The notes under the pieces: model-generated
Told to the model about the DNA's origin: nothing
Seen by the model: only the letters and a program-made list of their open reading frames with translations
Database searches by the model: none
Made by a program: the position numbers and the translations under genes
Shown here: positions 1-11,329 of the stretch, in pieces
How positions within the stretch are numbered: position 1 is the first letter of the stretch
Layout: every line of letters begins with the position of its first letter
DNA from: Plutella xylostella
Taxonomy: Eukaryota; Arthropoda; Insecta; Lepidoptera; Plutellidae
Direction: 5' to 3'
Assembly: GCF_932276165.1 (NCBI RefSeq)
Contig: NC_063987.1
Span: 558,001 to 622,000, forward strand
DNA length: 64,000 nt

Positions 1-49
1 AGCTATAACTGTGTGTATATTATGCACAATAGAAATACTATTTTTTTTT

Positions 50-302
50 TTAATATAAATATGTGGGGACATCTCACACACGGCCATCCGACCCAAGCTA
101 GGCAGAACCTGTGTTATGGGTGTCGGACAGCTGATATATCTACACAAATACATAGATAGATAGATACTAAATATAAATATCAACACCCAAGACCCGAGTA
201 CAAATATCTGTCTTTAAACAAATATCTGCCCCAGCCGGGAATCGAACCCGGGACCTTCGGCATAGCAGTCAGGGCCACTAACCACTACGCCATTCGGTCG
301 TC
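50..302 (-). repeat. tRNA-derived SINE, family A, near full length
   Basis: Read on the minus strand, the first about 75 bases form a tRNA-like head. An A-box-like segment (TGGCGTAGTGGTTAGTGGC) and a B-box (GGTTCGATTCC) make up an internal RNA polymerase III promoter. The head has no matching acceptor stem, so it is not a tRNA gene. A non-tRNA body with short GATA-type repeats follows, and the element ends in an A-rich tail seen as T-run 41-51 on the plus strand. Pieces of the same family recur at 9537-9574 and 53690-53850. Confidence 0.8.
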
Positions 303-420
303 TATATTGGTTGTATTGCTCCCTAATTCTGTAACTGCACCAGGTATCTTAGAATAAATGAATACATTTGGTGTCGGCTTTTTGTAACTGGAACTTTTTC
401 ATTGGTCGTGAGTGTAGAAG

Positions 421-1753
421 TAGAATAGGCTATGAAATTCTTTTAAATATGAGATTTATTCGACCATCACTTTCAATTTGCAAAATCGTCGCTCGACATC
501 GTTATTCGATTCACTGGATCGAATTTACATATCGACTCTTGAATTTACGAAATACCTACGTGCCCAGAAAAATATGTGCCTAGTCCTAGTGCCAACTATT
601 CTTCTGAACTTAGTGAGTCTAACAACGCTAGGGTAAAAGATGTGAGATAAATTTTATTGAGTTTTCTTAGCCATTGTAAAATCAAATTGTAGTCCAAAAA
701 CAACTCAAGAGTATGATCTTTCTACATTGATACGGCTTCGTCTTTGTATAATCTCTTTTTGTTATTTGGTTCAAAATTGAAAAGCATTCATGCCTAAAAA
801 TAAATTGAGTCGCCTTCTTCCGTAAAATGTACCTACGTAGCGACGACCTCAAGGGATTATCCCAACAATATCAGTTAATTCAAATGTTCTTGCAAAAGAA
901 ACAGGGAGTTTTTTTAACATCGTTACCTCGAGGACGCTACTGATGGCCTACAAAATTAATTAAGTAGTCGGAAATAATTATAATAATCTACCTACATAAA
1001 GCTGAATTAATTAAAAAAAGGAAAAGAAAAATTCTGTAAACGTGTCGGAAATATACAGACAGACTTTGTTTCATGTTTCAGGAAAATATGGAAGCTAATG
1101 AGCCTGAATCAATTTTGATGCAAAGTTTAAAGGAACAACTTTATTTTTGCGCATCTTAAGATACCTGCAAGCATCACACCTTCGACAGTAGTACCAAATC
1201 TTACGAGTAAGTGTAGGTTAGAGTAACACTGCCAGCGACCCATCAAATTGAATTTACCTGAAACAAAACAACATCAGAATTATGGCGTGTACATATACAT
1301 GTAGTATCTTAGTTAGGTGCATGTGCATGTAAAGTAGCATGTGTAATTGTGTAGATAGGTTTAATTTCATTTAATTTATTTAATTTCAATTGTATTATTC
1401 TGTAAACAATGTATCGTAAATATATGATTATTGAATAACTATTTATTATGAACTAGTATGGGTTGCTGCCAATTATCTAATTATTGTAATTAATTCTTTG
1501 AGGAAAGCATTAAGGGAGTAAAACTAATGTTGTATTTAGTAATTAAGAATTGTGTTATTTAAGGTTTACTGCTGTGATTATCCCATAAATAAATAAATGT
1601 ACCTATTATGTCAATATTTAAAATTTGCATAAGTACGTAGAAAATTAGAAAAAGCGACCATACAACTCTACACTTTCCCAACATAAATACATAATTTTAT
1701 TATTGTCTGGTCTCTCACATGCCTAATTTGGAATTGGGATGTAGTGAGCAATC
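421..1753. other. AT-rich stretch without recognised gene
   Basis: Only short open frames with no family resemblance were seen. Just upstream, 345-416 resembles the right end of the CACTCACGGGC MITE family: an AACTTTTTCATTGG segment followed by GTGAGTGTA. A complete copy lies at 54328-54560. Confidence 0.5.
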
Positions 1754-1903
1754 CTGCTAGTCTAGCACGGGACGCAAGACGCGCACATAAAGACTAAACA
1801 TTTCCGTCGCACTCGCTCTCAAAGCCGCGCGATGTGAGTGCAAATAACAAAACTTGTCACATCTTGGCATGCGCGTCTTGTACCCCGTGCTAGACCTTCT
1901 GGA
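1754..1903. repeat. MITE, CTAGCACGGG family, copy 1
   Basis: Imperfect terminal inverted repeats read CTAGCACGGG-(n)-CAAGACGCGCA from both ends. The outer flank CCAGAAGG is kept on the right side only. Related copies lie at 32071-32209, 53605-53690 and, as a half copy, about 54205-54275. No protein-coding capacity was seen, so this is a non-autonomous DNA element. Confidence 0.65.
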
Positions 1904-2204
1904 TTTTATAATATTATAATCATTCCGGTGGGTGTAATTTTTCACAATAAATTCATTTATTCACGACTTACCGATTGTGTTTGTGGTTTTACATTATTTC
2001 GGATTACGTCCGAGGCTTATGTAAATGAGCAGATTACCTTTGTTTAACATTCGCATAAAATATTAAACTTTTCTCAAATAAATATTTACCGACCGGCTTA
2101 CCACTTTCACTTCTATAATTAAGAAAATGGTATAAATTTCGGTAATAAATATGTTTAAATGTTGCTTAAGAGTACCTACCAGTACCTACCTGAATCGGAG
2201 ACAT

Positions 2205-2480
2205 AGAGAATAGGGAATATGCAAGTGGTTGAAATAAAGGTCAAATATTATTTATAATAAACGTTTTTATTTCATAACTACGCCTCCATCAATATTTTTG
2301 ATTATAGTTTATTTTTGAGCAAGTAAATGAACTTGAAAAGTACAAAAAAACTTCGGTAAATTCTAACTTCAGAGAAACGTCACCATTATCTTAGGGCGGA
2401 TGTGACGTCAAAATTCTTTATATATCAATCTCAGAATAATAATTTCTTTGCGTTTACGGCGGAAGTTAAATAAATGACAA
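2205..2480 (+). repeat. Degenerate relative of the GGGAATATGC inverted-repeat element
   Basis: AGGGAATATGCA at about 2213, a TGACGTCA-containing segment near 2400 and CTCAGAATAATAA near 2430 occur in the same order as in the arm of the element at 3004-4072. The rest has diverged and no matching right end was found. Confidence 0.4.
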
Positions 2481-3003
2481 AGAAATGTTAATTTCACCGA
2501 GTGTTTGTGATGCTTGTTGTGATCAGATACGTTGGATCACATAAAAATTCTTTCAATAGATCCTAGCCTCCTATAACCTCTCCACTTCTTGTTTGATATG
2601 CTTGTTTGTTTGCAAAGTTTAGGACTTTTTATATTTTTTGTTGGTATTGTATGGGCTGCCACTAGTTGTTCTATTGTAATGAGGCGTAAACAGCCATTCG
2701 CTAGTCAACGAGCCACTCAAATATGCTCCATATTGCAACACAATAAAATTAAATTTGTATTGTAAGTATTATGACATGAACATGACACAAGTTGCTCTTT
2801 CTACTTTTAGGTTATAATGGCAGTCGTTAGTATATTTCAAAAGTTCTTATTTTTTTCTAAATTAAGTTATGGAAGAATTCTCGTAATCAGAAGAACTGGA
2901 CACATTAAATTTATTACGCAATATGAATGAGTAAACTGTGGCCAGCTGCGGAAAAGGACAGCAAAGACTATTGAAAAGTCGAGAGCCGTGTGCCTAAATA
3001 TTA

Positions 3004-4072
3004 GGGAATATGCATATATTTTTTTGTACTCTTATTCGATAGTTTTACATCACTTTATAATACTTAAAAAAAATACAACGCCAAAAAAAGTAATTTAAGG
3101 TATTTAAAAAAAGTTAAAAATTTACAACCATCACGACTACTTTAAAATGACCGTCACTATGGGCTGAGAGTGACGTCATAACCTTCTAGTTCCACGGCTC
3201 AGAATAATGAGTCCCGCCAGTCGCGCCTACGCTCAGTTTTACGGTTCATGGGCATAGATTTTTTACCTGATCAAATAATCACAGAGTAAGTACTTTTGTA
3301 TTTTCAACAAACCAATGTTGTTAATTTGGGGATAATCATGTAGCATGTGAAATAAAACATTGTGAGGAAACCTCAATATTTAGATTAAGCACATTTAGAT
3401 ATGTGAACCCACCAATCCGCAGTAGACCAGCTGTGGTGGGAAATGGTCCAAGCTTAGGAAGGGGGTTTAGATCTTTGAGATATGCACAATGGTTCCATTC
3501 AAGAGAGCCAGGTGCAGGTTCTTACACCCCCACAGATAATAGAATATAATGACCCACTAACCCTAGTCTTTCTTACTGAGAACCAAAGTTACAGTAAGTA
3601 CTAACATACAATACAAATATTACTTTATATTCATATTGCCATAATAGCGTAATATTGTGTACAAAGGTCCTCTGGATTGCGCGCTCCCATTTCAAAAGAG
3701 CTACTAGTAGCTATTTACGAGCTCCCATTACAAAACAGCTACAGATCACACTTTATACACATCCTTTTTCGTTTGTTACCATGACAACATTGGTTTGTTG
3801 AAAATACAAAAGTACTCTGTGATTACTTGATAAGGTAAAAAATCTATGCCGACTGACGGGACTCATTATTCTGAGCCGTGAAATTAAAAGTTTATGACGT
3901 CACACCAGCCCGCCATCCTGACGGGAATTTCAAAGTGGTCGTAATGGTTGTAATTTTTTAACTTTCCTTAAAATACCTTAAATTACTTATTTTGGCGTTG
4001 AATTTTTTTTACTATAATAAAGTGATGTAAAACTATCCAATAAAAGTATTAAAAAAAAATATGCATATTCCC
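3004..4072. mobile_element. Non-autonomous DNA transposon with long inverted arms (GGGAATATGC ends)
   Basis: The ends read GGGAATATGCATAT and its reverse complement, each bordered by TA (3002-3003 and 4073-4074), which suggests a TA target-site duplication. Roughly 300-330 bases at each end form inverted arms. Shared blocks in opposite orientation include CTCAGAATAATGAGTCCCG, TGACGTCA and the AAATACAAAAGTACT neighbourhood. The middle holds a truncated SINE (3357-3550). There is no transposase frame. Confidence 0.7.
3357..3550 (+). repeat. 3' part of tRNA-type SINE (family B), nested
   Basis: The segment from ATTGTGAGGAAACCT to the ACACCCCCACAGATAAT tail matches in order the 3' half of the SINEs at 12181-12513 and 51615-52488. 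The tRNA-like head is missing. It sits inside the inverted-repeat element 3004-4072. Confidence 0.65.
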
Positions 4073-4074
4073 TA

Positions 4075-4958
4075 TTGTATACTCTTATTAGCATAAACTT
4101 TTTTAAAAGAAAAAATATACCAAGTTTTATAAAAAAAACTTGAGTCATAAATCTGAAAGAAGGCTACACAATTCACACAAACTCTTTTAAAACAATGGAA
4201 CAAAACTCTCACTAACTCTACATTACCGTTCTAAGAAAATCTAGTACGCCATAAACTACAGAAAAATGTTTCTTTATTTTTATTTCGCGCCAACACAACC
4301 TACACAGACGACACGTCATTTCATAAGGCTGAATGTGCCAGTTCCTTTGCACTTAGAACGATGAAAAAATAAAAAACAAATATTGCAAATGGCGTGACTG
4401 GCGCCTACTCGAATCCCAGGAGTGGTTCGTAATTTAGTTTATTGATGCGATGCGTTATACCAGGTTTTTAGTATCGTTACTTAAAAGTCATTCATTAAGT
4501 GGGCATTGCATAAAAAAAATGTGGAGGTACCTAAATTATTGAAACCCTTGTTAGCTGAGAGGACCTATAATGGGAGAACACATTTGCACCGTTAATCCGA
4601 ATTGGGAATGATTATGCGCCTCATAATCTGTTATGTTATACCTACCTGTATATTTTATAAGTATATAAGTAATACTATTGTACATATTTTAAAGTTCTAT
4701 ATTTTTAAATAAACACTGTAGAGTGTCTTACCGGTGTGGTGGCTTTACTAATGGGAATAGTTTATTTAGACTTTCACTAAGAGGGTTTTTATTTTACAAG
4801 TAATAAAAAATATACATAATAAGATAGCGATAGGTGAAGACGGAAAAAGGTAATTCCCCTGATTTCGTATTCCCAACTTGCCCCGGGGTCACCGCCGCTT
4901 CAATATTCAGCACATCGTTGAACCGAATCAGGGGGTCACTCTATATGACCAAAAACTA
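4075..4958. other. Stretch without recognised gene
   Basis: AT-rich sequence with no open frame above background. A slightly GC-richer patch near 4860-4940 (CCCCGGGGTCACCGCCGC) has no ORF or repeat partner that I could see. Confidence 0.45.
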
Positions 4959-5530
4959 ACCCCCAAATTCATAGAGCTCTTTGACACTTTACAATAGGTT
5001 TAAAATTGACGTTGTGATATACGAATTTCATTTTTTTGACTGACATAAAGAGTCGAAATTCGTGTGTTTCAATGTCAATTTTAACCTTTTTGTGGCAACT
5101 GCCTCTGTGGTCTAGTGGTAGAAGCTTCGCTTCATGACCCAGAGGTCCCGGGTTCGATTCCCGGGTGGGACCATCAATTTGTGTTTCTAAATTGTGGTTC
5201 TAAGTTTGGTTAGGACATAGAAGGCTGATCACCTGTTGTCCGAAACAGTGAAACGATCCATGCTGTCGGATGGGCATGTAAAGCAGTCGGTCCTGCGCCT
5301 AGCTCTCTCCAGTCGTGTCGGTCAATCCGTCCCATTGGGCTATGAGAGTGATGGAACAGAGAGTGCTCCTGTGTACTGCGCACACACTTGGGCACTATAA
5401 TCTACTCCTGCGCAGATGGCTGATCTCAATTGAGATTGGCCGCCGTGGTCGAAATTCGACTAGGAGGACATTATTATTATTATTATTAACCTTTTTGTAA
5501 ATTTAAAATAATGTCTATGAATTTGAGGGT
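4959..5530. repeat. MITE (ACCCC-CAAATTCATAGA ends) interrupted by a SINE
   Basis: The left end ACCCCCAAATTCATAGA is mirrored on the right by TCTATGAATTTGAGGGT. A further subterminal match (GTCAATTTTAA versus TTAAAATTGAC) continues inwards. Between the halves lies a SINE at 5094-5485 with its own target-site duplication, so the MITE is the older insertion. It resembles the hairpin MITE at 45603-45751, whose ends read ACCCCCTTATTCATAGA. Confidence 0.6.
5094..5485 (+). repeat. tRNA-derived SINE with 13-bp target-site duplication
   Basis: TTAACCTTTTTGT occurs at 5081-5093 and again at 5486-5498, a perfect duplication. The head has a tRNA-like A-box (GTGGTCTAGTGGTAGAAGC) and B-box (GGTTCGATTCC) with CAT in the anticodon position. 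The outer arms do not pair as an acceptor stem, so this is a SINE and not a tRNA-Met gene. The 3' end is an (ATT)n run, which suggests mobilisation by a LINE with a similar tail. Confidence 0.85.
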
Positions 5531-5640
5531 AACTTTCGGAGCGATGCTGCGCGAGCCACGACTCTATCTCGTTGTACTAAAGGTGCCGATATGCATGCTC
5601 TCGTTCGTTCGTTTTTCGACAGTGTAGAGTAACCCTCCAG
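5526..5640. repeat. MITE of the GAGGGTTACTCTATAC family, internally deleted
   Basis: The order TTTCGGAG, GCTGCGCGAGCCACGAC, GTTGTACTAAA, GCTCTCGTTCGTTCGTTTTTCG and AGTAACCCTCC parallels the copies at 41600-41740 and, split, 50962-51598. It abuts the right end of the preceding MITE. Confidence 0.55.
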
Positions 5641-5976
5641 CATTTCCATTAGATTTGTGCTGCGGTTTTCTGAATAGTTATTTCTTCAGGAAATCTAAAG
5701 GAGCGCCGGCAGAGCTTGCCAGTAATGGAATGATCCTAGATTCGATTTTAAGCTCTACGTGACGGTATTAATGTATACTGTGGATTGAACAGTGCAGCAA
5801 TCACAGGATTCGATACATTTTTTTGAATCTACACAAACAATGTGACTTTTGGAACTGACAAATTTGCCTTACATTTTGACAGTGACAGTTGACGATACGC
5901 AACGTAAACGGAGGTTCGTGAAACTTATAATCGCCCTACAGACGTTCAGAAGGCGGGGATATTCAAATATAGATAT
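5531..5976. other. Stretch with MITE remnant and no gene
   Basis: Beyond the MITE ending near 5640, nothing coding or repetitive was recognised. TTTTGACAGTGACAGTTGAC near 5875 is not supported as anything. Confidence 0.4.
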
Positions 5977-7092
5977 AGTGCGACAAACTTATCTGTTCCG
6001 GTGACAGTTAACGAAATTGGTCAATATAGAATTATTTACAAATAAATTATTATTTATTTATTATTTATTTTATTTATAAACATTGCAGTGATACATAGGG
6101 TACAGAAGAATTCCCACAAAACCAATATTTTTGGTTTGACTGTGGGTAAACGGTGACATTTTAATTAAGCTGTTATTTAAAAATTAACAAAATAAACAAT
6201 ATATTGACTGTGTCAAGTGAGCAGTGCAAGGAAGGCACCACTCTCAATCATAATAAGTTTTAAGTATCGTAATAAGTTTTAAGTAAATGTTTTTTTACTT
6301 AATAATGTTTTAAATAAAGAAATTTTTTTCTCATTTTTAATACTTACCGGTAATTCATTATATAATTTGGGTATTTGTTTACAGAGCATTCTTCCACCAA
6401 AATAATTATTTGTATATGGTATTTGGTACCTTCCTTGCACAGCCCCTCTTGTGCCACAAGTATGCTGGATAGGTATTTTATGTTCTTCACTACCATGGCT
6501 GTTTACAAGGAGGAGATATTTATGCTTAAGGCTTGCTGGTAAAATGTTACATGTTTCAAAAAGGATTCTATAATCGTGGTTACATTTAGCTTTTGTCTTT
6601 TTATCTATAATTAATTTTAAGAATTTTATTTGCATTTTTTCTATCTTTTCAATATGAGTTTTGAATGTAAGTCCATAACAGTGCAGAGAATAACCAATTA
6701 TACTGTCAACCAGGGCTAGATAAAGACATTTCAATATACTTCTAGGTACTTTAAAGCTTAGTTGATAGAATTTACTTAATAAAATTCTTAATTTGTTCAT
6801 AACATAATCTACATGTTTGATCCATCCGAAGTTCTCATCTATTTGCATACCAAGGTAAGTGACTTGTTCGACTCGTTCTATAGACCCACACGTGCAGTGA
6901 TTTTGCATTCTATGAAAACATTCGTACGAATGTGTTATTATATTACAAGTGTTATATATTGATATAGATTAAATGGGTTTATTAAAACCGCAAGGGTAAA
7001 TTACTATTACGGGAAAACTTAATATCTTAAAGAATGAAGAAATATTAGACATTTACGTGAGCTCTCACCGGAACAGATAAGTTTGTGGCACT
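5977..7092. mobile_element. 28-bp inverted repeats enclosing a LINE fragment
   Basis: 5977-6004 and 7065-7092 are reverse complements with one mismatch (AGTGC[G/C]ACAAACTTATCTGT followed by TCCGGTGA). The sequence just inside the repeats is not palindromic, so these are discrete termini. A truncated LINE ORF on the minus strand fills the interior. Either a short TIR element received a LINE insertion, or the repeats capture the LINE piece. No clear target-site duplication was found. Confidence 0.5.
6050..6925 (-). pseudogene. Jockey/CR1-group LINE, 3' end with reverse transcriptase C-terminus
   Basis: The open frame 6908-6279 encodes 209 residues matching the region after the catalytic palm of Jockey/CR1-type reverse transcriptases. 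A YLGMQID motif with a following W..H is near residue 20, then the KLRILLSKFYQL helix, and a basic C-terminal tail with PKLYNELP. The YADD site and all upstream domains are absent, so this is a 5'-truncated copy without activity. About 230 bases of 3' UTR follow, ending in ATTTATTTATT-type repeats on the plus strand (about 6045-6075). Confidence 0.75.
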
Positions 7093-8220
7093 GTAATTAA
7101 TATTATGTAAGGTTCTCATTTTTATATTTAAAAGCACCACAGAGGGTGTCACGTAAACAGTAGAACAACGGACAACTGGAGATACAGGAGGTTTTCAGGA
7201 ATCCGAAACGATTTTTTATAGGATTTTCTTCTACTACGATCAAACATTTTTTATTTTTGCAGATACTTGTAGTTAATAAATATATAGTTAAAAGCCAATA
7301 CCTAGAATTTTATGTCTGTCAGTGATTTCGTCATACATTCGAACTATAGATGACACGGGTGTTGATTGGTTTGAATGTTCCAATAAATGCAATGAATAAT
7401 CATATTACATCTACAGTTTATTTGATTATATATGCAATGCTCTTGATTGATCGCATTGAATAACATATTTTTTTTATTCCTAAACCCAACTGGTTTTTTG
7501 GGGATACTTAATAAAAACAGTAGGTACTTAAGTAAAAGTTTAATCATTTCTGTAATACCTAAATCCAACTTAATGTTTAAATACACAAAGTTTAAAAAGG
7601 GCCACCATTTACTTTATGAATAAAATAATCTACTTAATTAAGAGTTTTTTGTGAATCAATAGAAGCTGTTAGCGAATATATAATTCAAAAGACTTTTAAT
7701 ACGCAAAAGGAAAACTTAAAGTAAACCAAGTTATTTACGGTATGTACATAGGTGCTCAAGTTACATTAGGTACATAACAAGTAAAGTTCCCCCGCACAAG
7801 CCTTTTGTTGAAAGTCGGAATATTGCGAGATTTACCATACTCATTTAGGTGCTACTGTAAATTTATGCTGAAACTTTCAAACACAATGCGGAAATGTAAT
7901 ATTGTGCTTTACTTTGCCATTTGCAGTTTAACCTCGTGAAAATCTGCTGATTAGGTTACCTCTGAATACCTAGTAACCACTTTTCAATTTAATTTAAAAA
8001 CGCCTAAGTAAGTATCATAAATAACATTCATGAGTCAACTACTATTAAAACTTAAACACGTATATCTTTGAAAAACCAATTTTTGCAAATGAATTTCCTG
8101 GCTGATTTAAAAACGTATCTTTTGTATGTTATGGAGGGACATTATTACTTACAGGTTGCTATGATTGTCTCTGAAACGTGTTCTTACTTCTCCGTACAAT
8201 CAGTGTACCTATGTGTAATG
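7093..8220. other. AT-rich stretch without recognised gene
   Basis: No open frame resembles a protein family and no repeat partner was noticed in this window. Confidence 0.5.
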
Positions 8221-8289
8221 TGTATTGTGTGTGTGTGTGTATGTGTGTGTGTGTGTGTGTGTGTTGTGTGTGTGTGTGTGTGAGTGAGT
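8221..8289. repeat. (GT)n microsatellite
   Basis: An interrupted GT/TG dinucleotide run about 65 bases long. The valine/cysteine-rich and histidine/threonine-rich translations on the two strands are products of the repeat and not genes. Confidence 0.95.
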
Positions 8290-8671
8290 GAATGGCGTTC
8301 GTTAGAGCTTCCTGCAGCCTCCGCTCACCGGAAATAGACGTAAGTGAGATGGAATACGCAACACTGTAGTATTCCACGATTCCTCATGTATGCCGTGGGC
8401 CGACGTCGCCCATACGATGTGTTTCTGCTGATGCCATGTGGAGGTTTGAAATGTTCAGAATACGGTTTGGATTCAAGAAACATGTTTTTCGGTTGTTTTG
8501 GCGTCACAAGGTGAAAAATGTATGGTTTGGTATGGAGTCCTACAATTTAATATTCGAACATGAATAGATATGAATATTAAGCGTGTTTAATATACGCATC
8601 GTATTATGTAAAGTTCTATTCTATATTATTTAAACAAATTGTTAAAAACCTTTCTTCTGGCTGTCCACGAC

Positions 8672-8800
8672 ACAGGCCTAGCCTAGTGTGGTAGCCCTTG
8701 TTATATCACCACCTTTTAATTTTTACCTAACACTGCAACCTATATTTTTTGTAACGTTCATAATCTTTAATTTAAATAAATATTTTTTCATTTCATTTTC
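8672..8800 (+). repeat. LINE-like 3' end fragment
   Basis: AGGCCTAGCCTAGTGTGGTAGCC near the start and TTTAAATAAATATTTT near the end match, in the opposite orientation, the fragment at 38605-38745. The A-rich terminus suggests the 3' UTR of a LINE. The family is not identified. Confidence 0.4.
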
Positions 8801-9536
8801 AAATACGAGTCCCCTTCAGTTTCTCTCAACTGCTCAGCACAATCACTTTGGGAAGCAAAAGTTGCTCTTCCCCACTCGCTAATTACTGCATAGAACCTTG
8901 TCTCTCCAAGCACGTCGTCGGATGAGACGCGGAATGGTGAATGAGATGAAACGAACGAACGCTGTCAGACGCTAATATCGACAGTACTTTTTGTTGAATT
9001 GTTTGTGAAAAGTTAGGCCTTAGTTATAAAAAGTTTAAGATCAAAAGTCGTAGAACAAAAGTTTGTTGTTTAGAATGACCTTCTGAGTCACCCCATTTCG
9101 GCTTAACACAGTCTTTTTTAAACCCTATTAGGTATGAAGGTTTACCAAAAATATAAAATATGTTCCATCAAAAATTACCTAATAATAATGATGGTCTTGC
9201 TTATAACTTTCAGCTGAAATCTTGTAATTTATTAAACTGAGAGTAAACGGATAATGTATCTGAACATTTTATCTAATAAAAGCCTCATTCAAAATGTTAC
9301 AGTCCCAGAAAGACGCTCACAGCGAGTAATTACTTACTGAAACTTCCCGTCCCATTACTTAGGACTTGTAATCCGATCTAGGACGTACCTAACTAGGCAT
9401 CAACTCGAAGGCTGATAAGCACGCGACGGATTCCAGACAAACCAACAATTTCAATGCAAACTTAGGACTTGCTTTCGGCTTTAAATTAGTATTTTTGCGT
9501 AATTCGGAGAGTTGAGAACGGTCAAAGGAATCATCG
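8801..9536. other. Stretch without recognised gene
   Basis: Nothing supportable was seen apart from ordinary AT-rich sequence. Confidence 0.45.
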
Positions 9537-9574
9537 ACGGTCGAATGGCGTAGTGGTCAGTGACCCTGACTGCT
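9537..9574 (+). repeat. SINE family A, 5' fragment
   Basis: The first 36 or so bases of the tRNA-like head (CGAATGGCGTAGTGGTCAGT onwards) match the SINE at 50-302 and then break off abruptly. No B-box follows. Confidence 0.7.
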
Positions 9575-10259
9575 TAAACTTTAGTAAACTTTATCCAAAA
9601 TATAAAACAAAAAATGTATTCGATAACTGCCGAATGATATTCTGTTAGTTCACAAACTGTACCTAAGCACATTATGTATATGGCTTGTTTATTGTAAGCA
9701 CGAGTACACAACGTATGTAGCTCTACGCTACCTACAATAAGCGATAACTTAGTCACATGGAAATTATGTTCCTGTGCCGATAAACATAATACCGCAGAGT
9801 GCTTTGTGAATATAATTGTATCTATTCAAATTGTACCTATCTAAAGGGTAGATTATTATTACCTGCTTTATCAATATATCATAAATATCAGAATTTTTAG
9901 CTCTGGAGCGTCAAATTTTCCCATTTTTGTTCCTAAAAGTCTATGGAGTCGTTTCCCTTATTCTTTGCCGTGACCGAGCAATCGAATATTCCTGTACCTA
10001 TGTACATATCAGAAGAATAAATATTTCGTGATGCTGGAATAATTTTAGCAATAAGCTGCAAAGAAAATAAAGGATACCAGACCAGCCATCAATTAAAACT
10101 TACTAGAGGAGAGATTGTGTTGGTGAAGAAAAGTTGCTTTGTTTTAGTGAATTAATTAAATCCAAGAAGCAAAACTACTTTTTTATTTCGCTATGTTTAT
10201 ATGTTTAGTAGTGAAACAATTGTCTGAATAAGTAGATTTAGAGTTGATTAGCTAAAAGT
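9575..10259. other. Stretch without recognised gene
   Basis: No coding or repeat signal could be supported. Confidence 0.4.
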
Positions 10260-10545
10260 TCTACATCTATTAACGCTGCCGTGTCTATACATATTAGAAA
10301 TAGCTAAATACGTAAGGCGCCATCTTAGCCTTTTCCCAACAAACAAGGATGTTCGTCCAAACACCTGCCCTCGCCGTGAAGATAAGCTGTACTGTCCCGG
10401 CTGCAGGCTAACTAAGTCTAATAAACTTATCCATATAATCGGACCAAAAATATATAACGTAATCCCTGAGAACATTAAAAACGAAACAAATGAGGCCACC
10501 TTTACAAAAAAAATATGTTGCTTAATTCGGCATGCTATACTATAA
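10260..10545 (+). pseudogene. Jockey/CR1-group LINE reverse transcriptase C-terminus
   Basis: In one frame the sequence reads through a typical LINE C-terminal tail. It has a YILEIAKYVRRHLSLFPTNK segment, a PRREDKLYC basic stretch, then GPKIYNVIPENIKNE and TFTKKI, and a stop at 10543-10545. Catalytic parts are missing. Its 3' UTR seems to continue beyond two inserted transposons and end at about 15297 with AATAAATGATTGAATTGAATT. The fragment at 19740-20129 is a relative with the same AATAAATGATT terminus. Confidence 0.65.
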
Positions 10546-11329
10546 ATGAGTTCTTTGACCTTACCTCGCCAACCCATGCACTATTGGTACCTACTACCAA
10601 TAGTAACTCTCATAACGATGAAAAACAGTGTGTATAAAGCTTTCAAATAAGATAGGGTAAACAGTGGTGAAATTGGCCACCCCCAATAACTGGCCACACA
10701 GCTTTTCATTCGCCTAAAATAAGAAATACGATGACAGCACGCCATCTGTTACAGCTTGACACTAACCATTAGTAAGTTGTCGTTCATTTTAGTTCACACT
10801 CACTCCGCTTGAAGGATTGGTCTTCAAAATACCCGCAATTTTCTGACAGTCGGCGACAGTGCGTCTGTTAAAATGGTTGTGCGCTAAGAAAACGTTAAGC
10901 GAAGACATTATTTCGAGAGGCGATATTTTTTGTCCCCAGCTTCTGTGAGTGACTTTAAATAGTGACAACGATAGATTTTGAGGTAAGCAATCATAATTTG
11001 TACTGATTTAATCCTTGATTTGATTTTTTATTGCATTTTTCGACTTGGCCAGTTACTGGTTCCTGTTTTATAGTATTTTTAGTAACTGGCCCCCCTATGC
11101 CAGTTACCCCAATTTGCTACTTGCAAATAAATTAACTTAAAATACAGCTTATTACCTTGGATTTAAATAGCATTTTCTGTGGTAAAAATTTTGTAAAAAT
11201 CGTTCAATATTTAGTAGTAACTGGTATAGGTATTCTAGTGGCCAGTTACTACATGGCCAGTTACTGCAAAATATTTTATGTTTCAGGATATATGCTAAAA
11301 TCTCTTCAGGATAATGGTAGCCCAGCCGA

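Noticed and set aside
5094..5170. tRNA-Met-like sequence with CAT in the anticodon position
   Set aside because: The acceptor arms do not pair, and the sequence continues into a SINE body bounded by a 13-bp target-site duplication.
8068..8377. Overlapping small frames on both strands
   Set aside because: They are translations of the (GT)n microsatellite and its flanks.
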